Made by a program: the position numbers and the translations under genes. This document shows, one piece after another, positions 39,339-48,242 of a DNA stretch of 64,000 bases. The first letter of the stretch is position 1. Every line of letters begins with the position of its first letter. The notes beneath the pieces were generated by a model. That model ran no database searches. It saw only the letters and a list, made by a program, of their open reading frames with translations, and was not told the origin of the DNA. The DNA comes from Thermacetogenium phaeum DSM 12270 (lineage in GTDB: Bacteria; Bacillota; DSM-12270; Thermacetogeniales; Thermacetogeniaceae), in the NCBI RefSeq assembly GCF_000305935.1, contig NC_018870.1, forward strand, positions 1,907,001-1,971,000, in the 5' to 3' direction.

Positions 39339-39731
39339 ATGACGAAAAGAAAAAAAGTAATGATAGATAATATAGCCATCGGGAAAAGGATACGCGAGGA
39401 GAGAGAAAAGCTCGGCCTTTCCCGGGAAGAATTTGCTGAATTCACAGGATTCTCAAACTACTATATCGGACAACTGGAACGAGGTGAGAGGCAGATGAGC
39501 CTACCGGCCATGGTCAACATTGCCAGATGCCTGCATTTATCACTGGATTACTTGATTTTCGGAAAAACGGCCACCGGTGATCGACTTCAAGAAGCAGGTT
39601 CTACTTACGAGGCCGGTGAAAACAAAAAAGACTGTGAATTGCTCAGCCTGCTCGACAAATGTTCGCCGAAAGAATTAGCGGTGATTGAAAAGATCATCAA
39701 AACCATCCTTCCCTATATAGAAAAAGAATGA
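39339..39731 (+). CDS. XRE family helix-turn-helix regulator
   Basis: 130 residues from ATG 39339 (GGGGAG upstream). The HTH covers residues 11-66: IGKRIREEREKLGLSREEFAE, then NYYIGQLERGERQMSLPAMVNIARCL. A helical C-terminus of 55 residues follows, likely for dimerisation. Target genes unknown. Confidence 0.88.
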   Translation: MTKRKKVMIDNIAIGKRIREEREKLGLSREEFAEFTGFSNYYIGQLERGERQMSLPAMVNIARCLHLSLDYLIFGKTATGDRLQEAGSTYEAGENKKDCELLSLLDKCSPKELAVIEKIIKTILPYIEKE

Positions 39732-39843
39732 AGGGCAACTAGCCCCTCAGATAAAAAGCTATCGGCAAAACTCAAAACGATTTCGTCAAAACACCTGACG
39801 ACATTGTTTTAATGTACCTATAATTTGCTCAACATCTAAGGCA

Positions 39844-40185
39844 TCATCCGAGGTCGATACAGCTGAACACCCCGTCCATCTCCTTCTTAATCTCCTGCAG
39901 GTCCTCTTTGATGACACGATCGATACACTCCAGAAAATTCTTGATACAGGGTGTGCGCAGCCTGTAGTAGACGCTGGTGCCCTCCTGGCGGAAAGCAACT
40001 ACCCCGGCATTCCTCAAAACAGCCAGATGTTTAGATATCACCGGCTGGTCGCAGCCGATAGCTTCCACAAGCTCACAGACGCACCTTTCTCGATCCGAGG
40101 CAAGCTGATCGATTATTTTCAAGCGCAGAGGATGAGCCAAAGCCTTGGCAATCCTGGCGCGCCGATCGTAAATATCACCTCTCAT
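39844..40185 (-). CDS. ArsR family metal/arsenic-responsive repressor
   Basis: 113 residues from ATG 40185 (GGGGGTG upstream). Winged helix with ALAHPLRLKIIDQL and CVCELVEAIGCDQPVISKHLAVLRNAGVV. The CVCEL pair in the recognition-helix region is the ArsR-type As(III)/metal site. The neighbours (a small Cys protein, thioredoxin-like protein and ArsP-like permease) fit an arsenic or related stress operon. It is probably the distal gene of that minus-strand cluster or has its own promoter. Confidence 0.9.
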   Translation of the reverse strand: MRGDIYDRRARIAKALAHPLRLKIIDQLASDRERCVCELVEAIGCDQPVISKHLAVLRNAGVVAFRQEGTSVYYRLRTPCIKNFLECIDRVIKEDLQEIKKEMDGVFSCIDLG

Positions 40186-40255
40186 TTCTTCACCCCCTCT
40201 TCCAACACCGAACGGCCGCAGTATGTCCACACGGGACAATCTACGTCGGCAAATG

Positions 40256-40468
40256 TCACTTCTTTGTTGCCAGCTCTGTTTCTTTAATAAGCAGATACTG
40301 GTAGGCGGTGAGATCTTCATCTGGAACTATCTCAGTGAAGTAGAGGCACCCCCAATCCCATTCACAGTCCTGCGGCTTGATGATGCGCTGATACTTGTAA
40401 CAGTAGCAGGTCCCATTCGGTTCTACAGGCCGAGAGAGGGCACAAACACGGCAGGTCCTGACCGCCAT
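40256..40468 (-). CDS. Small cysteine-rich protein in the arsR region
   Basis: 70 residues with GGAGG nine bases before the ATG. Six cysteines include CRVC near the N-terminus, CYC in TCYCYKYQ, and two later single Cys (DCEWDWGC). The spacing suggests a zinc ribbon or metal-binding knuckle. Its place between a thioredoxin-like gene and arsR suggests a metal- or arsenite-related role, but no family is recognised. Confidence 0.65.
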   Translation of the reverse strand: MAVRTCRVCALSRPVEPNGTCYCYKYQRIIKPQDCEWDWGCLYFTEIVPDEDLTAYQYLLIKETELATKK

Positions 40469-40558
40469 TTCTTCAAGGCCTCCTTTTTGCCAAAATCCAC
40501 AATCATCAGAAGAGGAACCCCTCTTCTTCTGACTTTTAAGCTCCGGCCAGCGGCACCC

Positions 40559-40795
40559 CTATTCTTGCTGCAGCCACTTCCGGATCTCCTCTTTTTTCGG
40601 TATTCTGCCCGAGCATACAACCTCACCGTTTACAACAAGACCGGGGGTCATCATGATATCGTACTCCAATATCTCATTGAGATCGCTGATCTTCACGATA
40701 TCAGCATCTACCCCCAGCTCGCCCACAACTTCCCGCACCATCTCCTCAAGCTTCTTACACTTAGCGCACCCGGTTCCCAAAACCTTGATTTCCAT
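40559..40795 (-). CDS. Thioredoxin-family small redox disulfide protein
   Basis: 78 residues from ATG 40795 (AGGAGG upstream). KVLGTGCAKCKKLEEMV carries the CxxC active site and TPGLVVNGEVV the cis-Pro loop. Such mini-thioredoxins are found next to ArsP/DUF318-type permeases and ArsR repressors, and may deliver electrons or a thiol-bound substrate. Confidence 0.88.
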   Translation of the reverse strand: MEIKVLGTGCAKCKKLEEMVREVVGELGVDADIVKISDLNEILEYDIMMTPGLVVNGEVVCSGRIPKKEEIRKWLQQE

Positions 40796-40936
40796 TCTTT
40801 TTGCCTCCTTCTTAATAGTTTTCTCGACATACTTATATCTCAATTATCTGTCGATTGCCAGTCGAATCAAACAAAACCCGCCACCCAGGTGCAAACCGTT
40901 TTTTGCCGTCCACAGAGCACATTTAAGGGATGCCGT

Positions 40937-42109
40937 TTAAAAAAACATCCCATAAAGCCAACCGGTAAGCGTAGCCATAACGATGACCAGGCCGGCATAA
41001 GTCAAGCCCTTTTTCAATCCGATGACACGAATGATAACCAGCATGCTGGGCAAACTCAAAGCTGGACCCGCCAGCAGCAGGGTCAGAGCCGGGCCCTTCC
41101 CCATACCCGAGCCTATCAATCCCTGAAGAATCGGCACTTCGGTCAGGGTTGCAAAGTACATTAAGGCACCGGCCAGGGCAGCTAAAAAGTTCGCCTGCAG
41201 GGAATTGCCACCCACTACAGCGGCAATCCACGCTGACGGAATAATTCCGTTATCGAATCCGGGACGCCCCAGGAGAAATCCTGCCACGAAAACACCTGCG
41301 AACAGCAGAGGTATAATCTGCCTGGTAAAAAACCAGGTGGCATCCATCCAAGAGACAATCTCATCCTTCTTAAACCAGCGCCAGAGCATCAACCCCAGCA
41401 GGACAAGCAAACCGGCAACGAGATACCACTTCACCTGAAAAACTGCCAGCCAGAATCCTTCGCCCTCTGCAGGTCTGCTCCAGGCAGCAAAAATAAGGAT
41501 AAAAATCATGACCAGGAAGTACAGAAGTGTCTGGACAGGGGTTCTTTCTTCCTCCGGCAGACCGGCCGCCGCTCGACGGCAATTCTCCGCCCGCTCCCTT
41601 TCCTCCTTCCGGAAAATAAAGGCCATCAGCAGGCCGATCACCAGGGCGAAGACTACCGCTCCCACTGCCCTGGCCAGGCCTAACTCCCAACCCAGTACCC
41701 TGGCCGTCAGCACAATCGCCAGGATATTGATGGCAGGGCCTGAGTAAAGAAAAGCGATGGCAGGACCCAATCCCGCCCCACGTCTGTAAATTCCCCCGAA
41801 AAGAGGGAGTACAGTACAGGAACAAACTGCCAGCACAGTTCCGGAAACAGACCCTACGAGATAAGCCAGCCACTTTTTGGCTCCTCCGCCGAAATACTTC
41901 ATTACCGCCTGCTGAGAGAGGAAGTGGGAAATCGCCCCGGCGATAAATAAGGCCGGCACCAGGCAGAAGAGAACATGAGTCCGTGCGTAATCCTGAAGCA
42001 TCAAAAAGCCTTCCAGAACTGCTTTGCTTACCCTCGGGTGACCAAAAGGTATATAATAGGCCGCGAGAAACAACGCCAACAGTGCAAGGAATTTGTCGCG
42101 TTCTTTCAT
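40937..42109 (-). CDS. ArsP/DUF318-type permease
   Basis: 390 residues from ATG 42109 (GGAGGGCGG upstream). Eight or more membrane helices. The block CSCTVLPLFGGIYRRG followed by FLYSGPAINILAI is the family signature, with the paired Cys proposed to bind arsenic or another soft ion. The second half repeats the pattern (LTEVPILQGLIGSGMGKGPALTLLLAGPALSLPS). Likely exports organoarsenicals or a related toxicant. Confidence 0.87.
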   Translation of the reverse strand: MKERDKFLALLALFLAAYYIPFGHPRVSKAVLEGFLMLQDYARTHVLFCLVPALFIAGAISHFLSQQAVMKYFGGGAKKWLAYLVGSVSGTVLAVCSCTVLPLFGGIYRRGAGLGPAIAFLYSGPAINILAIVLTARVLGWELGLARAVGAVVFALVIGLLMAFIFRKEERERAENCRRAAAGLPEEERTPVQTLLYFLVMIFILIFAAWSRPAEGEGFWLAVFQVKWYLVAGLLVLLGLMLWRWFKKDEIVSWMDATWFFTRQIIPLLFAGVFVAGFLLGRPGFDNGIIPSAWIAAVVGGNSLQANFLAALAGALMYFATLTEVPILQGLIGSGMGKGPALTLLLAGPALSLPSMLVIIRVIGLKKGLTYAGLVIVMATLTGWLYGMFF

Positions 42110-42265
42110 AATCCCGCCCTCCTGCGGATGTTTCAACCGCTTATTATTATATTCCTATTTTCTCATAAAGAAATATAAATTGCAACAACATAACTGATCC
42201 CGATTTCGCTAACCATGCTTACTGCTGACATTCTATATTAAGGTCGAGCGCCTCAAACGACCGGT

Positions 42266-43414
42266 TCAGGCGGAAAAAAGCCGGCCTAACTTGCGGACAA
42301 GGCCTTCTAGAGCTTCGATGACAACTGGGATATCCTCTTCAGTATTTGCTCTGCCTAGAGTCATGCGAACTGCACCGTTAAGGTAAGATTCCGGCAGGCC
42401 GAGACTCCGCAACACATGAGATGGCTCGCCGGTGCCGGAACTGCAGGCAGAACCGGAGGAGACCGCGATACCCTGAAGATCCAAGCCTAACACTAACGAC
42501 TCCCCTTCCACATCGGGAAAGGAAAAATTGACATTATGCGGCAGCCGCCTTGTCCGGTGCCCGTTCAGCCGCGCCCCGGGTATTCGCTCTTCGATCCCCT
42601 GTATCAATGCGTCCCGCAGCCTTTGCAGGCGCTGCGTCTCTTCTTCCAGGTCGCGCCGGGCAATATCTGCCGCCTGCCCTAGCCCGGCAATTCCGGGGAT
42701 GTTTTCAGTACCGGAGCGGTAACCCCTTTCCTGACCACCTCCGCGCAGCACTGCGGTGAATGGCGTTCCCTGCCGCACATACAGTGCTCCTACCCCTTTT
42801 GGCCCGTAAAACTTGTGGCCGGAAAGGGAAAGGAGGTCGACACCCAGGCGGTTCACATCAATGGGAAGATGACCTACCGTCTGCACAGCATCTACGTGGA
42901 AGGGTATCCCTTCTTCTCTGGCAATAGCGGCGATTTCCTCTACCGGCTCAATGGTACCCACCTCATTGTTGGCATGCATGATGGAAATAAGCGCCGTCTC
43001 CCTCTCGATCGCCCGCCTTACATCATCGGGATCAACCATTCCAGCTCCGTCAACCGGCAGATAAGTAACACGGCAGTCAAACAGCTCGGCGAGGTAAGCG
43101 CAGTTGTTGAGCACGGCGTGATGCTCAATGGATGAAGTAATGATGTGGGAGCCGCGCCCCTTGCGGGAGGAGACCACTCCCCACAAAGCCAGGAAATCCG
43201 CCTCGGTTCCCCCACTCGTAAAAAAGATCTCCTCCGGCCGGGCGCAGATGAGGTCGGCCACCTGCTGCCGGGCTTTATCCAAGAGGCCTCTGGCCTCTCT
43301 GCCGATCGCATGGAGGGTCGAAGGATTTCCAAAACAATTGCTCATCACATCCTGCACCACGGCAGCTACTTCCGGGTGCACGGGAGTTGTGGCGGCGTGA
43401 TCGAGGTAGATCAT
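42266..43414 (-). CDS. nifS: Cysteine desulfurase (NifS/IscS type)
   Basis: 382 residues from ATG 43414, overlapping the nifU stop by 4 bp. N-terminal YLDHAATTP, PLP-Lys in SLSGHKFYGPKG, and catalytic Cys in SSGSACSSGTGEPSH. The enzyme transfers sulfur from cysteine to a scaffold for Fe-S assembly. Confidence 0.94.
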   Translation of the reverse strand: MIYLDHAATTPVHPEVAAVVQDVMSNCFGNPSTLHAIGREARGLLDKARQQVADLICARPEEIFFTSGGTEADFLALWGVVSSRKGRGSHIITSSIEHHAVLNNCAYLAELFDCRVTYLPVDGAGMVDPDDVRRAIERETALISIMHANNEVGTIEPVEEIAAIAREEGIPFHVDAVQTVGHLPIDVNRLGVDLLSLSGHKFYGPKGVGALYVRQGTPFTAVLRGGGQERGYRSGTENIPGIAGLGQAADIARRDLEEETQRLQRLRDALIQGIEERIPGARLNGHRTRRLPHNVNFSFPDVEGESLVLGLDLQGIAVSSGSACSSGTGEPSHVLRSLGLPESYLNGAVRMTLGRANTEEDIPVVIEALEGLVRKLGRLFSA

Positions 43415-43872
43415 CTCCAATTCCCCTTACTACCAGGGGTCTCCCGTTGCAGGTACAGGTTCCGCCAGTCATCCCCCGATGACCTAGCAGGTGATGTTTT
43501 ACCTTCAAGGGCTCGCTTGTACAGGTAATCCTGTATGGCTTCGTAGAGGGCATCTGCAGCCAGATTAGAACAGTGCTTTTTTTCAGGTGGAAGCCCTCCC
43601 AAGGCCTTTTCTACGACCTGATTTGTGATCTGCATTGCCTCGACCAGAGTCTTTCCTTCGGCAAGCACGGCCGTCATGCTACAGCACGCAATGGCCACCG
43701 GGCATCCTTTGACCTCATAACGCACCTTTTCCAGGCGGTTGTCACGAACTTTTACGTAAAACCGAAAAACGTCCCCACACCCCTCTGCAATCGTGGCCAC
43801 TCCATCGGCATCGGGAATCTTACCTGCGCAGCGGGGGTTTTGAAAATGTTCAATAATCTTAGGACCATACAT
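43411..43872 (-). CDS. nifU: NifU/IscU Fe-S cluster scaffold
   Basis: 153 residues from ATG 43872. MYGPKIIEHFQNPRCAGKI, the EGCGD block, GCPVAIACCSM and KKHCSNLAADAL give the three scaffold Cys. The usual C-terminal Nfu domain is absent, and an extra 30-residue tail is present. The 4-bp overlap with nifS shows a two-gene cluster-assembly operon. Confidence 0.92.
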   Translation of the reverse strand: MYGPKIIEHFQNPRCAGKIPDADGVATIAEGCGDVFRFYVKVRDNRLEKVRYEVKGCPVAIACCSMTAVLAEGKTLVEAMQITNQVVEKALGGLPPEKKHCSNLAADALYEAIQDYLYKRALEGKTSPARSSGDDWRNLYLQRETPGSKGNWR

Positions 43873-43966
43873 CAAACGAACCCCTTCTTTCTCCGTTCCG
43901 ATTCACTTTCGCTCTTCTCCTACCCTGAAAATATGTGTTCATCCTTTACGCTTGCTCCCGGACTCC

Positions 43967-44143
43967 GGTTTAACTCGCCCTAAGACTCGTCGATAGATAA
44001 GCAGCCGACCGGCTCCTATGCGCCTTCCCTGGCGCAGAGTCGCCTATCTCGACATCCTGTCTCGATACGGCTGCTGTTTGCTGCTCCTTCGTCAAGGGCG
44101 AGTAACAACCTCCGTCAGGTCGCTGCGCCGTCAAGGATAAACC
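43967..44143. ncRNA. Candidate multi-branched structured RNA of unknown class
   Basis: Nested complementary arms: GGTTTA/TAAACC (43967-43972 with 44138-44143), ACTCGCCCT/AGGGCGAGT (43973-43981 with 44095-44103), AGCAGCCG/CGGCTGCT (44000-44007 with 44068-44075), and TGCGCC/GGCGCA (44019-44024 with 44031-44036). The plus strand shows CTTTTTT directly after the outer arm, suggesting a plus-strand terminator end. The minus strand would put it in the 5' region of nifU. No coding frame covers it. I do not recognise the class with confidence. Confidence 0.45.
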
Positions 44144-44430
44144 CTTTTTTCGTTACTCTGTTGGTGCCGCCGCTGGCGGCATGGTGGTCTACCACTATTT
44201 TGATGCTGCGCATAAAATAATGCAAGTTTTTCTTCTGCCTTCCCTCTGACCAAGAGCGTTCGGTGCCCCGTCAGCAAGACGCCTCTGTCAACAAATTTGG
44301 CATATGCTCTTTATTTTAATTATATACTCCTCGAGGAATGCGTCAATAACCAAGCGGCTATCATCCGCCTTGCCAAAAGCGGCTCTTTCATCGACAACTG
44401 GAAATGAAGAGTTCTTCCCATCCAGAGTGA
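44144..44430. other. Gap between the RNA candidate and arsC
   Basis: Non-coding. Contains a strong hairpin TGCCGCC-GCT-GGCGGCA at 44165-44181 and a second small one (GTGG-TCTA-CCAC) just after it, followed by TATTTT. These may end a plus-strand transcript or the arsC transcript on the minus strand. Confidence 0.35.
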
Positions 44431-44832
44431 TTAAACCTGATTGTTTCTCACCTTCTGGATTAACTCCTCCACTTTCCCTTTAATGATGTCTCTTGTTTTT
44501 CTATAATCTTCTATCGGGCCGCCTGTGGGGTCGGCAAGCCCCCAATCCTCTCTATACTTGCACGGCAGCGAAGGGCATTCCACATTGCATCCCATCGTTA
44601 TAAGAATATCCACTGCAGCCGGAAGTTCGGTCAGCAATTTGGGACGATGCCCTTTCATATCAATCCCCGCTTCTTTCATCACCTGCACCACCGGCGGCTG
44701 TACTTCAGGATAATCCTCCGTCCCTGCCGAATACGCCTCTAAAACATCACTTCCTAATTTCTTTGCCCAAGCCTCTGCCATTTGAGAACGGCATGAATTG
44801 TGAACACATACGAAGGCCACTTTCTTCTTCAT
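44431..44832 (-). CDS. arsC: Thioredoxin-coupled arsenate reductase (LMW phosphatase fold)
   Basis: 133 residues. FVCVHNSCRSQMAEAW is the phosphatase loop with catalytic Cys. CNVECPSLPCKY (Cys-82/89-type pair) and WGLADPTGG complete the signature. It reduces arsenate to arsenite, using the Cys triad and thioredoxin. Its distance from arsR-permease (4 kb) suggests separate control. Confidence 0.92.
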   Translation of the reverse strand: MKKKVAFVCVHNSCRSQMAEAWAKKLGSDVLEAYSAGTEDYPEVQPPVVQVMKEAGIDMKGHRPKLLTELPAAVDILITMGCNVECPSLPCKYREDWGLADPTGGPIEDYRKTRDIIKGKVEELIQKVRNNQV

Positions 44833-44984
44833 TCAGGCACCCCTCTTCTATTCGTTAATTAAATATTATTTTCTAAAGAACCCTTCTTTGCCTCTCTGTC
44901 TGTTCGTCCGTTTTCTGCCAACTAACAATCAGCTTCGGTAAATCCTCGGTCCCTTCAGGCAAAATTCGGTTTCTGCCATTTCTT

Positions 44985-45036
44985 CACAAAAAACCACAAA
45001 AGCGATACCCAGCAGGTAGAGTAACGGCTTTTGTGG
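44985..45036 (-). terminator. Terminator of the yedE-DUF3343-kinase-tusA operon
   Basis: On the minus strand CCACAAAAGC(C)/GCTTTTGTGG form a 10-bp stem with a 23-nt loop, followed by TTTTTTGTG, about 25 bp past the tusA stop. Confidence 0.7.
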
Positions 45037-45059
45037 CAGGGGATTGCTAAAAAAACAGC

Positions 45060-45281
45060 TTACTTTGAACCCGGCAGGAGAACAACCCGGTATTCGCCGC
45101 CGGATTCCTGCACTTCGGCTCGATACCCTTTACTGTCCGCCAATCTCAACACGTTTTCTTTGGAGACGTTGCTGTCCAGGAGAACGATTATCTCCTCCTG
45201 GGGGTTGCTTTCCATGGCTTTCTTGGTTTTTACTACAGGGATAGGACAGGAAAGCCCCCTGGCATCAACCTCAAGTGGCAT
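45060..45281 (-). CDS. tusA: TusA/SirA-family sulfur carrier
   Basis: 73 residues: VDARGLSCPIPVVKTKKAM has the CPxP motif with the sulfur-carrying Cys near the N-terminus. GGAGG precedes the start. Encoded in an operon with yedE, it probably carries sulfur or selenium as a persulfide/selenide, as in other YedE loci. Confidence 0.93.
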   Translation of the reverse strand: MPLEVDARGLSCPIPVVKTKKAMESNPQEEIIVLLDSNVSKENVLRLADSKGYRAEVQESGGEYRVVLLPGSK

Positions 45282-45296
45282 AACAAAACCTCCTTC

Positions 45297-46160
45297 TCAA
45301 TTATTAAGATCCGCTTGGGCAAGAGCTGCCGGTATTCGTTTAATGACTTCGTAAATTCTGCTAGCCGGGTTAACACCGGCCAGTAAGCCTGCCATTCTGT
45401 TAACCTTTGCGCTGGTTACGGCAGCCTTCTCAAGGGACATTCCGCTGTATATCAGAGCAGCGCACATACCTGTAATAGTATCTCCTGTGCCCCCAATGCA
45501 TTCCATGGCTGGTATATCCGGTTCATCGATCACGGCGATAATTCTGTCTTCGGCAGCAACAATATCCCGTTTTCCTTTGACCAGCAGTATTTTGGATGCT
45601 CCTTTGTTGTTATATGCTGTTGTGATGAGTTCTGGATGCCTGTCAGATTCCGTTTCAAAAAGATGTTTACTGATATATGCAGGATGAAGGGCCTCAGGAT
45701 CGGCAAGAAAAGCCAGCTCTGCAGCGTCCGGGGTAAACACATCGAACTCCGGCGCCAGTCCGCAGGCTTTGGCGGCATACATCGATCCTGCATCGGCAAT
45801 CAACACAGGTTTCTTCGAGCAGCGGACGGCCGCTTCGTATAAGTCCCGCATCAGTTTAAGAACGGGCAGCCAGTAGTGCAGCACCAACACCTGCGGCTGC
45901 AGAGCGGTCAGGTTGTCAATTAAGAATTGGTATAACTGCCGGCTTCCCTTACCTCTACCTGTGTCACCAGCAAAGACAAAGTACGGGGGATCGGTTTTCA
46001 GGTGCCCGGTCACCTCCAGCGCTGCGCTGACCATAGCTGCAGTTCCCTGTGTACAGGGAATTCTATAACCTTCTATCACGAGCAGGTCGTCTTCCCGACG
46101 GACTCTTCCTTTTACTAAGGGCAGATCTTTCAGAGGCATTATCCCGGCCATTAGCAGCAT
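45297..46160 (-). CDS. YjeF C-terminal-type kinase/NAD(P)H-hydrate dehydratase-like protein
   Basis: 287 residues of the ribokinase-like fold, with FVFAGDTGRGKGSRQ (nucleotide loop), a middle ADAGSMY segment and the catalytic ECIGGTGDTITGMCAAL block. Its only close relatives that I recall sit in YedE selenium/sulfur operons, so the hydrate dehydratase label may be misleading. The start overlaps the DUF3343 stop. Confidence 0.75.
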   Translation of the reverse strand: MLLMAGIMPLKDLPLVKGRVRREDDLLVIEGYRIPCTQGTAAMVSAALEVTGHLKTDPPYFVFAGDTGRGKGSRQLYQFLIDNLTALQPQVLVLHYWLPVLKLMRDLYEAAVRCSKKPVLIADAGSMYAAKACGLAPEFDVFTPDAAELAFLADPEALHPAYISKHLFETESDRHPELITTAYNNKGASKILLVKGKRDIVAAEDRIIAVIDEPDIPAMECIGGTGDTITGMCAALIYSGMSLEKAAVTSAKVNRMAGLLAGVNPASRIYEVIKRIPAALAQADLNN

Positions 46161-46639
46161 CCTTTACCGCTTCCTCTCCATATTTCCAGGGCTCCTTCAA
46201 CCGCGCGATCCAGCATCAGAGCACAGAGGGTGTGCCCGAGCTCTCTAGGTTGGGGGATCTGGTCTAACCTGCGCCCCAGCAGTTCCAGATGAAGATAAGG
46301 GATATCGGGGCATCCTCCCCCGGAAATGTTGACTATGACACCGCTGCCGTCCTCAAAGGTCAGCTTCATATTGCCGGCTTTAACCATGGTATAGCCGTCA
46401 TAACGGTACGTTTGGACGACATTAATCAGCTCCGCCGTTCCCGCTAAAGGAGTAATGGCAACATAGGAAACCTTGTCGCTTAGCAGCCTTTCAACGGCCG
46501 CCTGCTCAACAAGATTAATATCCAGAGCGAGGTCACAGCCTTTTCTCAATGCCGGTGGCGGAGCCACAAGCCTGCAGTGATAACCGTTATTCTTTAGAAT
46601 TTTCTCAGCCCTGATAGCATCCCCAACGTTATCGAACAA
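46151..46639 (-). CDS. DUF3343 family protein of the YedE operon (start uncertain)
   Basis: 162 residues from a TTG at 46639. DNVGDAIRAEKILKNNGY opens the family domain, and CDLALDI plus GGCPDIPYLH are typical. The frame stays open upstream with Lys/Glu-rich sequence to a TGA near 46710. A strong GGGAGGTGAT lies at about 46720, followed only by ATC/ATT codons, so a non-standard start giving about 24 extra residues is possible. DUF3343 proteins accompany YedE and TusA and may present a thiol-bound substrate. Confidence 0.8.
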   Translation of the reverse strand: MFDNVGDAIRAEKILKNNGYHCRLVAPPPALRKGCDLALDINLVEQAAVERLLSDKVSYVAITPLAGTAELINVVQTYRYDGYTMVKAGNMKLTFEDGSGVIVNISGGGCPDIPYLHLELLGRRLDQIPQPRELGHTLCALMLDRAVEGALEIWRGSGKGCC

Positions 46640-46747
46640 GACAAGCCCCCGCTCTCTTTGCTCTGTTTCTGTTTTTTCCGTTTGTTTTTCTTTCTTTCTG
46701 CTGAAAAGAATCGATGATCACCTCCCATGACATCCGTAGGGGGTTGG

Positions 46748-47800
46748 CTACGCTGCCCCTTCAGACATGAAGTAGCCTATACAGCAAACAAATACCAAAC
46801 CAATGATCACTGCCGCAGGCCCAAAAAGGCCGACTCCCTTAGCGCTCGAAGCCAGCAAAAAGTTATGGCTGACCGCTGCTCCCAAAAAAATGCCCATGAT
46901 CGTTACGCCTGCGTCGGTATCCCCCTCTGCCGCCAGTACGGTCTGCCGCAGAGGACATCCCCCTAATAAAGTACAACTCAAACCGCACAAGACCATACCC
47001 ATAAAATTCCATAAGGCGTTTGTGTGGGCGACCGGTTGGCCTTCAAAACCGATGTTAACAGCTCCCGTGATAATATTGACGACCAGGACACCGACAAAAA
47101 AGGCTACAATACCGCTGAACAGATAGGTATCCTTTACTAAGAAGAGATCCCGCCAACCGCCTACGAAACACATCCTCGTTCTTTGAGCCAGTGCCCCGAT
47201 GATCAGACCTACGATCAAAGATATGATCAGGGGCGCATGGGAAGCTCCCGGCCCTTCCTTGCTCTGGAAAATGAATTCAGGCCGGAAAACCGCAAAAAGC
47301 AGGAGAAGTACCATTATCAAGGGTATCAAATAGCCGGTAAAGGTATGACCGGGAGTTGCCCTTCCCAAATTAAACCCGCGCCTCAAAAACCATATTCCGA
47401 TGACGGCACCGAAGACAACACCGGCCAGTCCAAAAATCGCATTGAGATCGCCCCCGGCCAGCCTGATGACCGCACGCACCGGACAACCCAAAAAAACCAA
47501 GGCCCCGATCATTAAGAACATGCCCAGGAGGAAACGCACCAGCGGATTGGAACCCCCTCTGGGTTTGAATTCTTTAAAAGCAACAGCCGCTATCAAAGCC
47601 CCCAGACAAATACCCATTATCTCCGGACGCAGATATTGTACTATTTCCGCCCGGTGCAGGCCCAACGCCCCTGAGATATCGCGATAAAAACACGCAATGC
47701 AGACCCCCATGTTGCCCGGATTGCCGAGAACGGTCATGCAAGCTGCCAGCACCCCGAAGACAAACCCCGCAATTATCATTAAATATTTCTTGGTCTTCAA
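46748..47800 (-). CDS. yedE: YedE-type selenium/sulfur transporter
   Basis: 350 residues with about ten membrane helices. Cys-containing motifs MGVCIACFYRDI, GCPVRAVIRLAGGD, RMCFVGGWRDL and LLGGCPLRQTVLAAEGD give the two-repeat YeeE/YedE fold that takes up thiosulfate or selenium compounds. It is the first gene of the operon with DUF3343, the kinase and tusA. Confidence 0.93.
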   Translation of the reverse strand: MKTKKYLMIIAGFVFGVLAACMTVLGNPGNMGVCIACFYRDISGALGLHRAEIVQYLRPEIMGICLGALIAAVAFKEFKPRGGSNPLVRFLLGMFLMIGALVFLGCPVRAVIRLAGGDLNAIFGLAGVVFGAVIGIWFLRRGFNLGRATPGHTFTGYLIPLIMVLLLLFAVFRPEFIFQSKEGPGASHAPLIISLIVGLIIGALAQRTRMCFVGGWRDLFLVKDTYLFSGIVAFFVGVLVVNIITGAVNIGFEGQPVAHTNALWNFMGMVLCGLSCTLLGGCPLRQTVLAAEGDTDAGVTIMGIFLGAAVSHNFLLASSAKGVGLFGPAAVIIGLVFVCCIGYFMSEGAA

Positions 47801-48158
47801 AAGCTCTCCCTCCTTAAAAATATAAAACCACTCTTAACCGACGATCTTTCTGTAACTCGCCCTTTTTCCACTCCTCCTCTCTGTTCTATAACGTTTTGTT
47901 ATTGTTATGATTACGGGATTACTTACTAATTTCTATAAAATGCCTTATTTTCCTCCATTAATTTTTATGTTAATCATAAAAAAATGTTATGTTACCGGTT
48001 GATCGCGAAAGCGGGCTTTAAACCGTGTGACGGCAGCTCAGTACGGCAAGCCCGGAGAAAGGCACTTCTGCAGGAGCCGTCTCCGGCGCAGTCAAACCCG
48101 TAAAATGAGATCGTATTTACCCATCTTCCGTACTAAGCAATTTTTAATCAGGCGAAAA
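47801..48158 (-). promoter_or_regulatory. Upstream region of yedE with a possible structured leader
   Basis: About 358 bp. The part next to yedE is AT-rich. From 48015 to 48100 it is GC-rich and foldable: CCGGAGA (48052-48058) pairs with TCTCCGG (48080-48086), and flanking CTGC/GCAG blocks can extend it. No known riboswitch class was recognised. The IS1634-like element begins at its right end and may have separated the operon from its original promoter. Confidence 0.35.
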
Positions 48159-48242
48159 ATTTTTTAAAAATTTTTCTCAAGAAAGGAGGAAATCTTTAAC
48201 AAGGCGCGAATTTCCTATAAAACCGGCATTTTTTAAAGGAAG

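Noticed and set aside
47801-48158. Selenocysteine tRNA or SECIS element suggested by the selenium-type operon
   Set aside because: The foldable sequence does not form a tRNA-Sec cloverleaf and no in-frame TGA occurs in a neighbouring enzyme gene.
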